NCBI RefSeq assembly: GCF_021531475.1
Contig: NZ_JADYTX010000006.1
Location: forward strand, 1-64,000
Direction of reading: 5' to 3'
Origin: Fusobacterium perfoetens
GTDB taxonomy: Bacteria; Fusobacteriota; Fusobacteriia; Fusobacteriales; Fusobacteriaceae
DNA length: 64,000 nucleotides
Shown: in pieces, positions 8,102 to 17,085 of the stretch
How positions within the stretch are numbered: position 1 is the first letter of the stretch
Layout: each line of letters starts with the position of its first letter
Notes under the pieces: model-generated
The model's database searches: none
What the model saw: the letters and a program-made list of their open reading frames with translations, nothing else
Told to the model about the DNA's origin: nothing
Program-made: the position numbers and the translations under genes

Positions 8102-9348
8102 TAGTTTAAATCTCCTTCTTCTATATTTCCAAGAACTGTTAAAGAATAATATTTTTCATCGAATACTTCTTTTGCAACTTCTTTTATATCCTCTACAGTT
8201 ATTTTTTCAATCTCTTTTAATACATCATCTAAATCTTTAACTTCTTTGTAGAATAGATAAGAATTTGCCATTCTAGTCATTCTACCTTTACTGCTTTCAA
8301 GACCAAAAGTTACAGCACTTAAAAATTGATTTTTAGTTTTTTGTAACTCTTTTTCACTTATTCCATTATTTTTTATATCTTGAAACTCTTCTCTTATTAA
8401 TCTTACAACCTCTTTATAGTCTTTAAGAGTAGTTCCAGCATATATAGTTATTATTCCTCCCTCTTCAAAAGATGAAGTATAACTATATACTGAATAAGCA
8501 AGACCTCTGTCCTCTCTTATTTTTTGGAAAAGTCTTGAACTCATATTTCCACCAAGAGTATTGGCTAAGATTGCCACTTCATATCTTTTTGGGTCAGTAG
8601 CAGATTTTCCAATAGTATTAAAGCAAAGATGTACTTGATTACTATCTTTTTTAATAATAGTTTTTGGAGTTTTTATCTCCATCTTTCCATTATATTCTCT
8701 TTTTCTTTCTATTTTTTCTATAGTTCCAAATCCACTATTTAACTTTTCAAATACATCTTCTTCATCAAAGTTTCCAGCTATAGAGATTACCATATTTTCT
8801 GGGCTATATTGTTCTTTTACATAGTTAATTATCTTTTCTCTTGTAAGTTCTCCTACACTTTTTACACTTCCAAGAATAATATTACTTTGTGGTCCAGAGA
8901 TTACAAGACTTCCATTTTTATCATGAATAATTTCTTCAGGAATATCTTCATACATATTTATCTCTTCAATAACTACACCTTTTTCTCTTTCGATATTTTC
9001 TTCCAAGAAATTAGAATTTAGAAACATATCTGTTAAAACATCAATTCCTATTTGAATTCTATTGGATAACATTTGTACATAATATGTAGTTACTTCTTTT
9101 CCAGTATAAGCGTTAATTATTCCACCAACATTATCTATCTCTTCTGATATTTCTTTAGCTGTTCTATTTTTAGTCCCCTTAAACATCATATGCTCTATAA
9201 AATGAGAAATTCCCTCTTCTCCAGGAAGTTCATTTTTAGCTCCAGTTTTTACAAAAACACCTAAAGAGGCACTACTTATCCCTTGAATTTTATCCATAAG
9301 AACAGGTATTCCATTATCAAGAGTTCTTTTTTTTATATTATCTGACAT
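8101..9348 (-). CDS. M16 family zinc peptidase
   Basis: The 415-residue protein belongs to the pitrilysin/MPP-like M16 family. The inverted zinc motif H-F-I-E-H is at 49-53, with the downstream ligand Glu129 in [10 protein letters not shown] at the usual spacing. The [10 protein letters not shown] motif of the C-terminal half is present. The length is that of the YmxG/PqqL-type single-chain enzymes. Bacterial members degrade or process small peptides; the substrate here is not known. It starts after AGGAGGAAGT and lies between lptG and dut. Confidence 0.85.
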   Translation of the reverse strand: MSDNIKKRTLDNGIPVLMDKIQGISSASLGVFVKTGAKNELPGEEGISHFIEHMMFKGTKNRTAKEISEEIDNVGGIINAYTGKEVTTYYVQMLSNRIQIGIDVLTDMFLNSNFLEENIEREKGVVIEEINMYEDIPEEIIHDKNGSLVISGPQSNIILGSVKSVGELTREKIINYVKEQYSPENMVISIAGNFDEEDVFEKLNSGFGTIEKIERKREYNGKMEIKTPKTIIKKDSNQVHLCFNTIGKSATDPKRYEVAILANTLGGNMSSRLFQKIREDRGLAYSVYSYTSSFEEGGIITIYAGTTLKDYKEVVRLIREEFQDIKNNGISEKELQKTKNQFLSAVTFGLESSKGRMTRMANSYLFYKEVKDLDDVLKEIEKITVEDIKEVAKEVFDEKYYSLTVLGNIEEGDLN

Positions 9349-9356
9349 ACTTCCTC

Positions 9357-10436
9357 CTAATACTCAGCCTTTCTTACAAAATATATTCCTATCAATAAAA
9401 ATATTATATTTGGTATCCAACCACAGACAAAAGGATTTAAATATCCATTTTTTCCATAAGCTTCAAATGAGGCTTGAACTATATAATATCCATATCCTAA
9501 AAATACACTTATTATTACATTAATAGCTGAAGAATTTCTTACATATCTACTTCCAAGTGAAAGTCCCAAAAATACTATTATAAAACTTGCAAATGGAAAT
9601 GAATATCTTCCTGCTATCTCTGATAATCCATCTCTTGTATCAATTCCAGTATTTTTTAAATTTACAAGTTCATGTCTAAGTTCTCTGTTAGTTAATATTC
9701 TAGCATCTACAAGACGTGTTACAAATTTTTCTGGTTCTTCATCATACTCATCAGATGTGTAAGTTTTTAAATTCTCCTGAGTTTTAGAATCTATATTACT
9801 TATCTTTACATTTTTTAAAACCCATCTATTTGTTTTTCTATCAAATGACGCTTTATCAGCAAATAAAACTCTGTCTATTTTTTCAAAATCATCACTCATC
9901 TCAACTACTTGTACACCTTTAGCCTCTCCAGCAGGTACATTTAAGTAATCAAACATATAAAGATTATTATGCTCGTCTCTTATAAATCCATTTCTTTTTT
10001 CTGTTGGAAGAAGAGTTGAAATTGCATCTCCTCTTAATTCTCTTTGCATTCTTTCTCCGATTGGATAAAGATATCCGTTTATTACAAAAACAAAAATAGA
10101 AATTATAAAAGCAATTATAAGTGGAAAACGGATAATTCTCCTAAAACTAATCCCAGCAGTTTTTAAAGATATTATTTCAAGATTACTTGCCATCTTACTT
10201 ATAAACATCAAAGCTCCCAAAAGTACAGCAAGAGGAGTAACATTCATTATAACTTTTGGCAACATACAAAGAATATATAAAACTCCCTCATTTGGAGTAA
10301 GTCTTCCCTCTCCTACATATCTAAATACTTTGAAAAGTTGGCTTAGTACAAATATATTTACAAAAGCTATAAGAGATATGAAAAAAGATTTTATAAAACT
10401 TTTACTTATATAAATATCTAATTTTTTCATTGCCAT
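9357..10436 (-). CDS. lptG: LptG/LptF-type LPS export permease (second copy)
   Basis: The protein is about 359 residues from this start. It has the YjgP/YjgQ plan: N-terminal transmembrane helices beginning KKLDIYISKSFIKSF, a periplasmic domain of about 150 residues, and three C-terminal helices with FPFASFIIVFLGLSLG. It partners LptF and LptB to pull lipopolysaccharide from the inner membrane. The start at 10436 overlaps the lptF stop as TAATG. A longer in-frame start at 10505 would lie within lptF and is less likely. The F versus G assignment rests on gene order only. Confidence 0.85.
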   Translation of the reverse strand: MAMKKLDIYISKSFIKSFFISLIAFVNIFVLSQLFKVFRYVGEGRLTPNEGVLYILCMLPKVIMNVTPLAVLLGALMFISKMASNLEIISLKTAGISFRRIIRFPLIIAFIISIFVFVINGYLYPIGERMQRELRGDAISTLLPTEKRNGFIRDEHNNLYMFDYLNVPAGEAKGVQVVEMSDDFEKIDRVLFADKASFDRKTNRWVLKNVKISNIDSKTQENLKTYTSDEYDEEPEKFVTRLVDARILTNRELRHELVNLKNTGIDTRDGLSEIAGRYSFPFASFIIVFLGLSLGSRYVRNSSAINVIISVFLGYGYYIVQASFEAYGKNGYLNPFVCGWIPNIIFLLIGIYFVRKAEY

Positions 10437-11512
10437 TATACCAACCTTACCTTTCTTGAATACATTATAAATGTATAGATATAAAGAAGAATATTTGGTG
10501 TCCATACTCCAACTACTGGGCTTACAATTCCTCTATAAGATAATACCATTCCAATATTTAAAAGAACTATATATAAAAATATTACTACTATTCCTATACC
10601 AAAATTTATTCCTTTTCCAGCTCTTGAATTTCCTATTGAAAGTAAAACTCCTAAAATTGCAAGGGCAATTGTTGACATAGGAACAGCTATTTTTCTATTT
10701 ATCTCTACTATATATGGAAGTATCTCCAACTTATCTCTTGTCTTAATCTCATTTATAAGTTGAGCTATATTCATTCCCTCTATTTCTTTGACTTTTACTC
10801 TTATATCTTTAAAATATGATGTGAATGGAACTCTTTTCTTTTCAAAATTTCCAGTTACAACTAAATCTCCTTTATCATCATATCTATAGAAATCAGCATC
10901 TTTCATCAAAAGTGCCGCATCTTCCCAGTTGGCAGTTTTTCCAAGAACTAAAGTTGGATATTTGCTATTTTCTTCCTCTACCATAACAAGAACATTTTCT
11001 GCATCCTTAGTTCTTTTATTAACTGAGTCTATATATATTTTATAATTTGATACACCATCTATCAAAACTTTATCCTTTAGTTGAAAAACTGGATTTTCAT
11101 ATACCATTTTATAAGAAAGCTGTTGAAGTTTTATATATGATCTTGGAACTAAACTTTCTTGTAAGAAAAATATAAATAAAGTTGCTAAAACTCCTATACT
11201 TATTACAGGTTTTAAAATTTGATTTAGTGAAACTCCCATAGAATTTAGAGCTGTTATCTCACTATTTTTAGCAAAATTTCCAAAAGTTATCATTATCCCC
11301 AAAAATATTCCCATTGGAATAGTTTGAGAAAGTATCATCGGCAAGTAAAAAGATATCATTCTAATTACATCTATTATTGAAAGACCTCTTACAAGTATAC
11401 TTTCCATCATTGATACTATTATCTCTATTAAGAAAATGAAAGTAAACAAAACGATACCAAAAGCTATTGATAATTTTGATTCTTTCAATATATAGTCATT
11501 TATTATCTTCAT
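10436..11512 (-). CDS. lptF: LptF/LptG-type LPS export permease (first copy)
   Basis: The 358-residue membrane protein starts IINDYILKESKLSIAFG, a typical YjgP/YjgQ opening. It has N-terminal helices (about 15-120), a beta-rich periplasmic section and C-terminal helices with PMSTIALAILGVLLSIG. With its paralogue next door it forms the LptFG permease dimer powered by LptB, which is encoded at 19728-20453. ATG directly follows the cvpA TAG stop. Finding both permeases means the organism exports an LPS-like lipid. Confidence 0.85.
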   Translation of the reverse strand: MKIINDYILKESKLSIAFGIVLFTFIFLIEIIVSMMESILVRGLSIIDVIRMISFYLPMILSQTIPMGIFLGIMITFGNFAKNSEITALNSMGVSLNQILKPVISIGVLATLFIFFLQESLVPRSYIKLQQLSYKMVYENPVFQLKDKVLIDGVSNYKIYIDSVNKRTKDAENVLVMVEEENSKYPTLVLGKTANWEDAALLMKDADFYRYDDKGDLVVTGNFEKKRVPFTSYFKDIRVKVKEIEGMNIAQLINEIKTRDKLEILPYIVEINRKIAVPMSTIALAILGVLLSIGNSRAGKGINFGIGIVVIFLYIVLLNIGMVLSYRGIVSPVVGVWTPNILLYIYTFIMYSRKVRLV

Positions 11513-12064
11513 CTATTTACTCCCCCACATTCCATCTAACTTATTCATATATTTTTCCACAGTTTTTTCATTTTTTATCTCTTGAATTTTAGATTTTAAA
11601 TTTTTAGGAATATAAAAATCTACATTATCTGTTACCTTTAAAAAATATTCATTAAATATACTATCTTTTCCTATTTTTCTAATAGGCTCTATTTTTTCTT
11701 GTGCTACATTATAAAAAGTAAACATTATAGCACAGATAAGAAGTCCTTTTGCAAGACTTACAAATCCACCTAATAATCTAAATATCATAGATGTATTTTG
11801 ACTTTTTAAGAATAGATTTAAAAGATGTAATATTATAGCAATTACCATAAATACTACTAAAAATGTTATAGCATAAATATATGTTTCATCTTGTCTTTTT
11901 AATAACTCCTCTGTAAATTTACAGAAAAAAGGAGTTAATTTGTGTGTAATGTATAGATTTATCAAAATTCCAAAAGTCGAAATAAATTCTACAACAAATC
12001 CATTACTTATTCCACTTAATACAGAGATTCCCAAAATAATAAGAGTTATTATATCAAGATACAT
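11513..12064 (-). CDS. cvpA: CvpA family membrane protein
   Basis: This 183-residue protein begins with the CvpA-like pattern LDIITLIILGISVLSGISNGFV, in a shortened form YLDIITLIILG...NGFVVE, and has four predicted hydrophobic segments. The second helix contains the family's long Val/Ile run (AITFLVVFMVIAIIL), followed by GG.V.L.KGLLI. CvpA was named for colicin V production and is linked to envelope stress tolerance; its mechanism is unsettled. It lies 12 bases after the methyltransferase and directly abuts lptF. Confidence 0.75.
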   Translation of the reverse strand: MYLDIITLIILGISVLSGISNGFVVEFISTFGILINLYITHKLTPFFCKFTEELLKRQDETYIYAITFLVVFMVIAIILHLLNLFLKSQNTSMIFRLLGGFVSLAKGLLICAIMFTFYNVAQEKIEPIRKIGKDSIFNEYFLKVTDNVDFYIPKNLKSKIQEIKNEKTVEKYMNKLDGMWGSK

Positions 12065-12076
12065 AACTTACCTCCT

Positions 12077-13252
12077 TTATACTATTTTTACCCATAAAGC
12101 CTTTAAATATAGTGTTTCTGGTACGTGTAATATCCAAGGATGATCTGCTGGTTGATAGTTTATCCCAATAACTTGCAACATTTTTCCATTATTTGATGCA
12201 GCCATTCTTGTTACTTCCAAAAGATCTTGTAAACTTATATGATAAGCACAAGTGATAACCCCTAAGATTCCCCCTTTATCCATTAATTTGAAACTACTGT
12301 TACATAATTCATAAAAGAAATCTCTTCCTCTTTTTATATCTATTTTTTTCTTAATAAGTGATGGTGGATCAAGAGTTATTACATCATATTTTTCTCCTCT
12401 TGTAATAAGAGTTTTTAAAAGCATAAATGCGTCACCCTCTAAAGTTTCAAAAGAGTTTGTAAATCCATTAAGCTCATAGTTTTTATGACAAAGTTCTAGT
12501 GCATGTGGCTCTTTATCTATTGCTACTACTTTTTCACAATTTTCTTTTAAGGCAGCCATAGAAAATCCACCACTACTTGAAAATACATCTAAAAATCTTG
12601 TTTTTTCATTAAGAAATGGTCTTATAAATTTTCTTGAATCTCTTTGGTCTAAGAAAAATCCAGTTTTTTGTCCATTTACTATATCGATTGTATATTTTAA
12701 ACCATTGTCTTCCATAACGATTTCTGCTGGTATTTCTCCATAGATTACTCCAGTTTTTTCCTCTACACCTTCGTGAACTCTATTTTCAACATCACTTCTT
12801 TCATAGATTCCTTTTGGTTTCATATATTTTTTTACAGCATTTATTATTGTTTGTCTAAATGTTTCAACACCTGAATTTCTAAATTGAATAGAGATATATT
12901 TTTCAAATTTATCTATTACAAGACCTGGTATTCCGTCAGCCTCTGAGAAAAATACTCTTGCACAGTTAGTTTCATCTTTTAAAAAATCTCTTTTATCATA
13001 AGCCTCTTTTATTTTTCTATAAATAAAATCTTTATCTATTGGTTCATCTTGAGTAGTTAATACACGAACAAAAGCTGATGTTCCTTCTGTTACATAACCT
13101 CTTCCAACAAACATCATATCTTCTCTTACGACATCTACTACATCTCCATTTTTTATCTCTCCAATTGTATATTTTATCTCATCTTTAAATACATTTGGAT
13201 AAAAATTTCTTATTTTCTTTTCTTTATCTTTCATTAATACAACTTGTGCCAT
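12077..13252 (-). CDS. PUA-domain class I rRNA methyltransferase (RlmI-like)
   Basis: The 391-residue protein has an N-terminal PUA-like RNA-binding region (about 1-75: NGDVVDV, FVGRGYV, VRVLTTQDEPID). A RlmI/YccW-type middle follows (ETNCARVFFSEADGIPGLVIDKFEKYISIQ). The C-terminal Rossmann methyltransferase has the SAM loop LDVFSSSGGFSMAAL and the target-base motif DPPS. E. coli RlmI makes m5C in 23S rRNA, but this family contains several specificities, so no symbol is given. Its GAGGAG ribosome site overlaps the end of alr. Confidence 0.85.
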   Translation of the reverse strand: MAQVVLMKDKEKKIRNFYPNVFKDEIKYTIGEIKNGDVVDVVREDMMFVGRGYVTEGTSAFVRVLTTQDEPIDKDFIYRKIKEAYDKRDFLKDETNCARVFFSEADGIPGLVIDKFEKYISIQFRNSGVETFRQTIINAVKKYMKPKGIYERSDVENRVHEGVEEKTGVIYGEIPAEIVMEDNGLKYTIDIVNGQKTGFFLDQRDSRKFIRPFLNEKTRFLDVFSSSGGFSMAALKENCEKVVAIDKEPHALELCHKNYELNGFTNSFETLEGDAFMLLKTLITRGEKYDVITLDPPSLIKKKIDIKRGRDFFYELCNSSFKLMDKGGILGVITCAYHISLQDLLEVTRMAASNNGKMLQVIGINYQPADHPWILHVPETLYLKALWVKIV

Positions 13253-13254
13253 TC

Positions 13255-14328
13255 TTACTCCTCTATATATACTCTTTTTACTCTAGGGTTTATCCCTGTT
13301 ATTATTTCATAAGTAGATGAACCTATAAGTTTTGCCTTTTCAACTAAGTCATCACCATAAAGTATAACTTCATCTCCTATTTTTACACTATCCACCATAT
13401 CTTCTGGTATTTTTACCATAAGCATATCCATACAAACTTTTCCTACAACTAGACACTGTCTTCCTTGAATATTTACAGTGATTTTATTTAAAGCTCCCCT
13501 TTTAAATCCGTCAGCATATCCAGCAGCAATCGTAGCCACCACTTCACCTTTTTTTAAAGTACAAGCTCTACCATAAGATATATCCATATCCTCTATAAGA
13601 GTTTTTATAAAAAGTATCTTACTTTTAAATGAGATAACTGGTTTAAATCCCTCTATCCAATTTTCTCCACAGATACCATACATCACAATACCAACTCTTA
13701 CATAGTTTCCGTTGTCCATACCTGAATAACTTAAAATACCACCACTATTTAATATATGTCTATATTTTATTGTGTCTATTTCGCTAAAATTATTAAATTT
13801 TTTAATTTGATTGATTGTATAAACTCTATTTTCTTCACTATCTTCATCTGCCACAGATAAATGAGTATATACTCCAATTATATTTTTTAGATTATTTTTT
13901 TTTACATATTTTTTTACTTTTTCAACTTCTTCAAAGTTAAAACCTATTCTACCCATTCCTGTTTCAATAGCTAAATGACATTTTACTTGAATATTATTTA
14001 TATTTATATATTCTAATTGATCAAAACGAGATAATGCCACTTGTAAATTATATTTTTCTGCATCTTTTAGCTCATCATCAAAAACTCCACCAAGTATCAA
14101 GATTTTTTCTTTTATTCCAGCCTCTCTAAGTTCAATTCCTTCTGAAAGAGTGGCCACTGCAAAAAAATCTACTCCACATTTTATCAACTCTTTTGTTATT
14201 TCAACTGAACCTAGTCCATAAGAATTGGCTTTTACTATACCAATTATCTTTCTATCCCCTATTTTCTCATAAATTTTTCCTATGTTATACTTAAGATTTT
14301 TAGTATTTACTTCCAACCAAGTTCTCAT
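13255..14328 (-). CDS. alr: Alanine racemase
   Basis: The 357-residue fold-type III PLP enzyme has the PLP lysine in IGIVKANSYGLG (Lys33). The second-base tyrosine sits in the ISYGRA motif, followed by IAAGYADGFKRG and the CMDM segment. It interconverts L- and D-alanine, supplying D-Ala for peptidoglycan. It follows secF across a 145-base spacer rich in nested inverted repeats, the widest gap in this block, so a separate promoter is possible. Confidence 0.95.
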   Translation of the reverse strand: MRTWLEVNTKNLKYNIGKIYEKIGDRKIIGIVKANSYGLGSVEITKELIKCGVDFFAVATLSEGIELREAGIKEKILILGGVFDDELKDAEKYNLQVALSRFDQLEYININNIQVKCHLAIETGMGRIGFNFEEVEKVKKYVKKNNLKNIIGVYTHLSVADEDSEENRVYTINQIKKFNNFSEIDTIKYRHILNSGGILSYSGMDNGNYVRVGIVMYGICGENWIEGFKPVISFKSKILFIKTLIEDMDISYGRACTLKKGEVVATIAAGYADGFKRGALNKITVNIQGRQCLVVGKVCMDMLMVKIPEDMVDSVKIGDEVILYGDDLVEKAKLIGSSTYEIITGINPRVKRVYIEE

Positions 14329-14353
14329 TCTTCACTCCTAATTTATTGATGGA

Positions 14354-14462
14354 ACTGTTATAAAATAATCTTTTTAAAATTAAAAAATTTAATAATTTAG
14401 AGATAATAGGAGCTGTTATAAAAATATAACAGCACCTAATTATAATTTTAATTCATAACAGT
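14354..14462. repeat. Nested inverted repeats between secF and alr
   Basis: An outer pair, ACTGTTAT (14354-14361) and ATAACAGT (14455-14462), encloses a perfect 9-bp hairpin, GCTGTTATA (14412-14420) and TATAACAGC (14425-14433). The four arms share one core word. No T-tract follows on either strand, so it is not an ordinary terminator. Confidence 0.6.
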
Positions 14463-14473
14463 AAATTTTATTA

Positions 14474-15412
14474 CTATACTAATATTTTTTCTTTATGCTC
14501 ATCATCGTCGCCATTATCTAAATATTTAGAATTTTCCACTTTTTTATCTCTATCTTTTTCAAGTAGATAAATTAGAGGAGTGGCAATAAAGATTGATGAA
14601 TATGTTCCAGCCATTATTCCTATTAAAAGAGTTGTTATAAATGTTCTTAAAGACTCTCCACCAAATATTAAAATAGCTACAACTGCTAATAAAGTTGTGA
14701 TTGAAGTATTTAATGATCTTACCATAACTTGGTTTACACTTTTATTAAGTATTTCACCAAAAGTTAGATCACTTTTCTTTCTAAGTGTTTCTCTTATTCT
14801 ATCAAAAACTACTATTGTATCATTGATTGAATATCCTAGTATTGTAAGAACAGCCGCTATAAAAGCTGTATCTATTTCATAACCTAATAGAGATATTCCA
14901 CCTATCGCTATTATGATATCGTGTAAAAGAGCTAAAATTCCAGCTACTGCAAACATAAATTCAAATCTTATAGTAATGTATGCTACAATCATTACTGTAC
15001 CGATTGCTAAAGAGTACACCGCTGACATTTTTAGTTCTTTACCTACACTAGCTCCAACTTTGTCTTCTTTTACTATTTCATATTTTCCAACTTCTTTTAT
15101 TTCATCATAAAATTTATTTTTTTCTTTTTCTGTAATTTCTTGAATTCTTATTAAAACTTCATTTCCTTCAGAAATTTGAACTTTTCTACCATTTCCACCA
15201 AATTGATGGATATCTTTTCCAATTTTATCTAAGGCTGTATTAATTTCTTTTAGAGTAACAGGTTTTTCAAATTTAAGTTGGAATAAGTTTCCTCCAGAGA
15301 AATCAATTCCATAGTTCAATCCTTTTGTTAAAAGAGAACTTAAAGAAATAACTATAAATACAAGGGATAAAGCTACCCATCTTTTGCTGTTTTTTACTAT
15401 TTCTATGTGCAT
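14474..15412 (-). CDS. secF: SecF protein-export membrane subunit
   Basis: The 312-residue RND-family protein has the SecF opening (short helix, then LNYGIDFSGGNLFQL), a soluble first periplasmic domain of about 90 residues, and five further helices. These include the conserved GYSINDTIVVFDRIRE motif and LNTSITT. With SecD it uses the proton gradient to complete protein translocation through SecYEG. It begins 3 bases after secD ends. Confidence 0.95.
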   Translation of the reverse strand: MHIEIVKNSKRWVALSLVFIVISLSSLLTKGLNYGIDFSGGNLFQLKFEKPVTLKEINTALDKIGKDIHQFGGNGRKVQISEGNEVLIRIQEITEKEKNKFYDEIKEVGKYEIVKEDKVGASVGKELKMSAVYSLAIGTVMIVAYITIRFEFMFAVAGILALLHDIIIAIGGISLLGYEIDTAFIAAVLTILGYSINDTIVVFDRIRETLRKKSDLTFGEILNKSVNQVMVRSLNTSITTLLAVVAILIFGGESLRTFITTLLIGIMAGTYSSIFIATPLIYLLEKDRDKKVENSKYLDNGDDDEHKEKILV

Positions 15413-15414
15413 TC

Positions 15415-16638
15415 TTATTTCCCCCTTACTCCAAATAATTTAGTATTTTTTACTCCAAATACTTCTACAAAAATATCTAATAATACTCTAGTTATTGTTA
15501 TTGCTGTAAACATTGATGCTAGAGTACCTATTGTAAGAGTAACTGCAAATCCTTTTACAGGTCCTGTTCCAAATATAAATAATATTGTTGTTATAATAAG
15601 AGTTGTTAAGTTAGAGTCAAATATTGCTACAAATCCTTTACTAAATCCTGATTTTATAGCTCCTCTTATTGTATTACCAAATCTTAATTCCTCTTTTATT
15701 CTTTCAAAGATAATAACATTGGCGTCTACTGCCATTCCTGTTGAAAGGATAAATCCTGCAATACCAGGTAATGTTAAAGTTGCACCAATAAAGTTAATTA
15801 CTCCAAAGTTTATAATTCCAAAACATATTAACGCCATATCAGCTATAAGTCCTGGCATTCTATAGAAAAGTAACATAAATAACATTACAAGTCCTACTCC
15901 AACTTTTCCGGCTACCATACTTGCTGCTATTGATTCATCTCCAAGAGATGCTCCAACAGTTCTTGTTTCTATTATCTCAGCTTTTATTGGTAATGCTCCA
16001 GAATTTAAAAGCATAGCTGTTTTTTGAGCTTCTTCTACTGTATAATTTCCACTGATACTTCCACTACCACCAGCTATTTCTGTTTTAATAACAGGAGCTG
16101 TTTGGACTTTTCCATCAAGTACAATAGCAAGTTGTTTTCCTATATTTTCTCTTGTAATTTTAGCAAATTTTATTGCTCCTTCTGGTTTTAATTCAAAGTT
16201 AATTTGTGGATCTCCTAATTGTCCTTGACCAACTTGAGCTTTTTTCAAGGCTCCACCAGTTAAAAGAGTTTCTCCTAAGTTTCCTTTTTCATCCATTATT
16301 TTAAATTCCAAAAGAGCTGTCTTACCAATCATATTTATAGCTTCCTTAGTATCTTTTACTCCAGGAAGTTCAATGATTACTCTATTGCTTCCAGCTTTTT
16401 GTACAACAGATTCTGCAACTCCAATTCCGTTAATTCTTCTATCTAATACTTCTATTAAACTATCCATTGTTTCTGAGTCTATCTCTTCATTAGGATTTTC
16501 TGGAGTGGCTTCAAGAACTGCATAAACTCCCCCTTTTAAATCTAGTCCTAATTTCATTGGTTCTTTTTTTATAGACCATAGTGACCCCATAAGAACAATC
16601 ATTACTAATAAAAATCTTAGTAATATTTTTCCTTTCAT
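15415..16638 (-). CDS. secD: SecD protein-export membrane subunit
   Basis: The 407-residue protein shows LGLDLKGGVYAVLEA near the N-terminus, the periplasmic P1 region with RINGIGVAE and R.IIELPG, and the C-terminal RND helices with LPGIAGFILSTGMAVDANVIIFERIKEEL. SecD is somewhat short against E. coli (615 aa), but this is the usual length in low-GC bacteria. It pairs with SecF downstream. Gene secG lies separately at 36570. Confidence 0.95.
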   Translation of the reverse strand: MKGKILLRFLLVMIVLMGSLWSIKKEPMKLGLDLKGGVYAVLEATPENPNEEIDSETMDSLIEVLDRRINGIGVAESVVQKAGSNRVIIELPGVKDTKEAINMIGKTALLEFKIMDEKGNLGETLLTGGALKKAQVGQGQLGDPQINFELKPEGAIKFAKITRENIGKQLAIVLDGKVQTAPVIKTEIAGGSGSISGNYTVEEAQKTAMLLNSGALPIKAEIIETRTVGASLGDESIAASMVAGKVGVGLVMLFMLLFYRMPGLIADMALICFGIINFGVINFIGATLTLPGIAGFILSTGMAVDANVIIFERIKEELRFGNTIRGAIKSGFSKGFVAIFDSNLTTLIITTILFIFGTGPVKGFAVTLTIGTLASMFTAITITRVLLDIFVEVFGVKNTKLFGVRGK

Positions 16639-16653
16639 ACAAACTCCTCCAAA

Positions 16654-17076
16654 TTATTTTCTTCTAGAATCTAAAAATGTCTGAAGAATTATAGCAGCCG
16701 CTATTTTATCTACAACTTTTCTTTTTTCTAGAGCACCTTTTTTTCCACCATCTGTAAGCATTCTATCTGCTGATACAGTTGTCATTCTCTCATCTACTTC
16801 GTAAATTTCTAGCCCGTCAATATTTTTTTTAAGTTTTTCTATATACTCTCTTACTTTTTCAGCTTGTCTTTTTTCGCTTCCATCAAGACTTTTTGGAATA
16901 CCAACCACAAGAGATTTAGTGTTATTTTCTTCTAATATCTCAGCTATTCTCTTTACAGATTTTACTTTTTTTCTATTTATAACTTCATAGGGAGTGGCAA
17001 GCATTCCCATCATATCTGATCTTGCCACACCTATTCTTACATCTCCTATATCAAGAGAAATATATTTTTTATACAT
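16654..17076 (-). CDS. ruvX: RuvX/YqgF-type Holliday-junction-resolvase-fold nuclease
   Basis: The 140-residue RNase H-fold protein keeps the family acidic sites: SLDIGDVRIGVARSD at the N-terminus, the GIPKSLDG motif, the E-V-D-E-R-M-T-T motif and the late K.VDKIAAA.ILQ.FL. YqgF proteins process the 5' end of 16S pre-rRNA in E. coli and are also called putative Holliday-junction resolvases. It follows alaS by 9 bases, an association common in many bacteria. Confidence 0.92.
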   Translation of the reverse strand: MYKKYISLDIGDVRIGVARSDMMGMLATPYEVINRKKVKSVKRIAEILEENNTKSLVVGIPKSLDGSEKRQAEKVREYIEKLKKNIDGLEIYEVDERMTTVSADRMLTDGGKKGALEKRKVVDKIAAAIILQTFLDSRRK

Positions 17077-17085
17077 TTTTACCTC

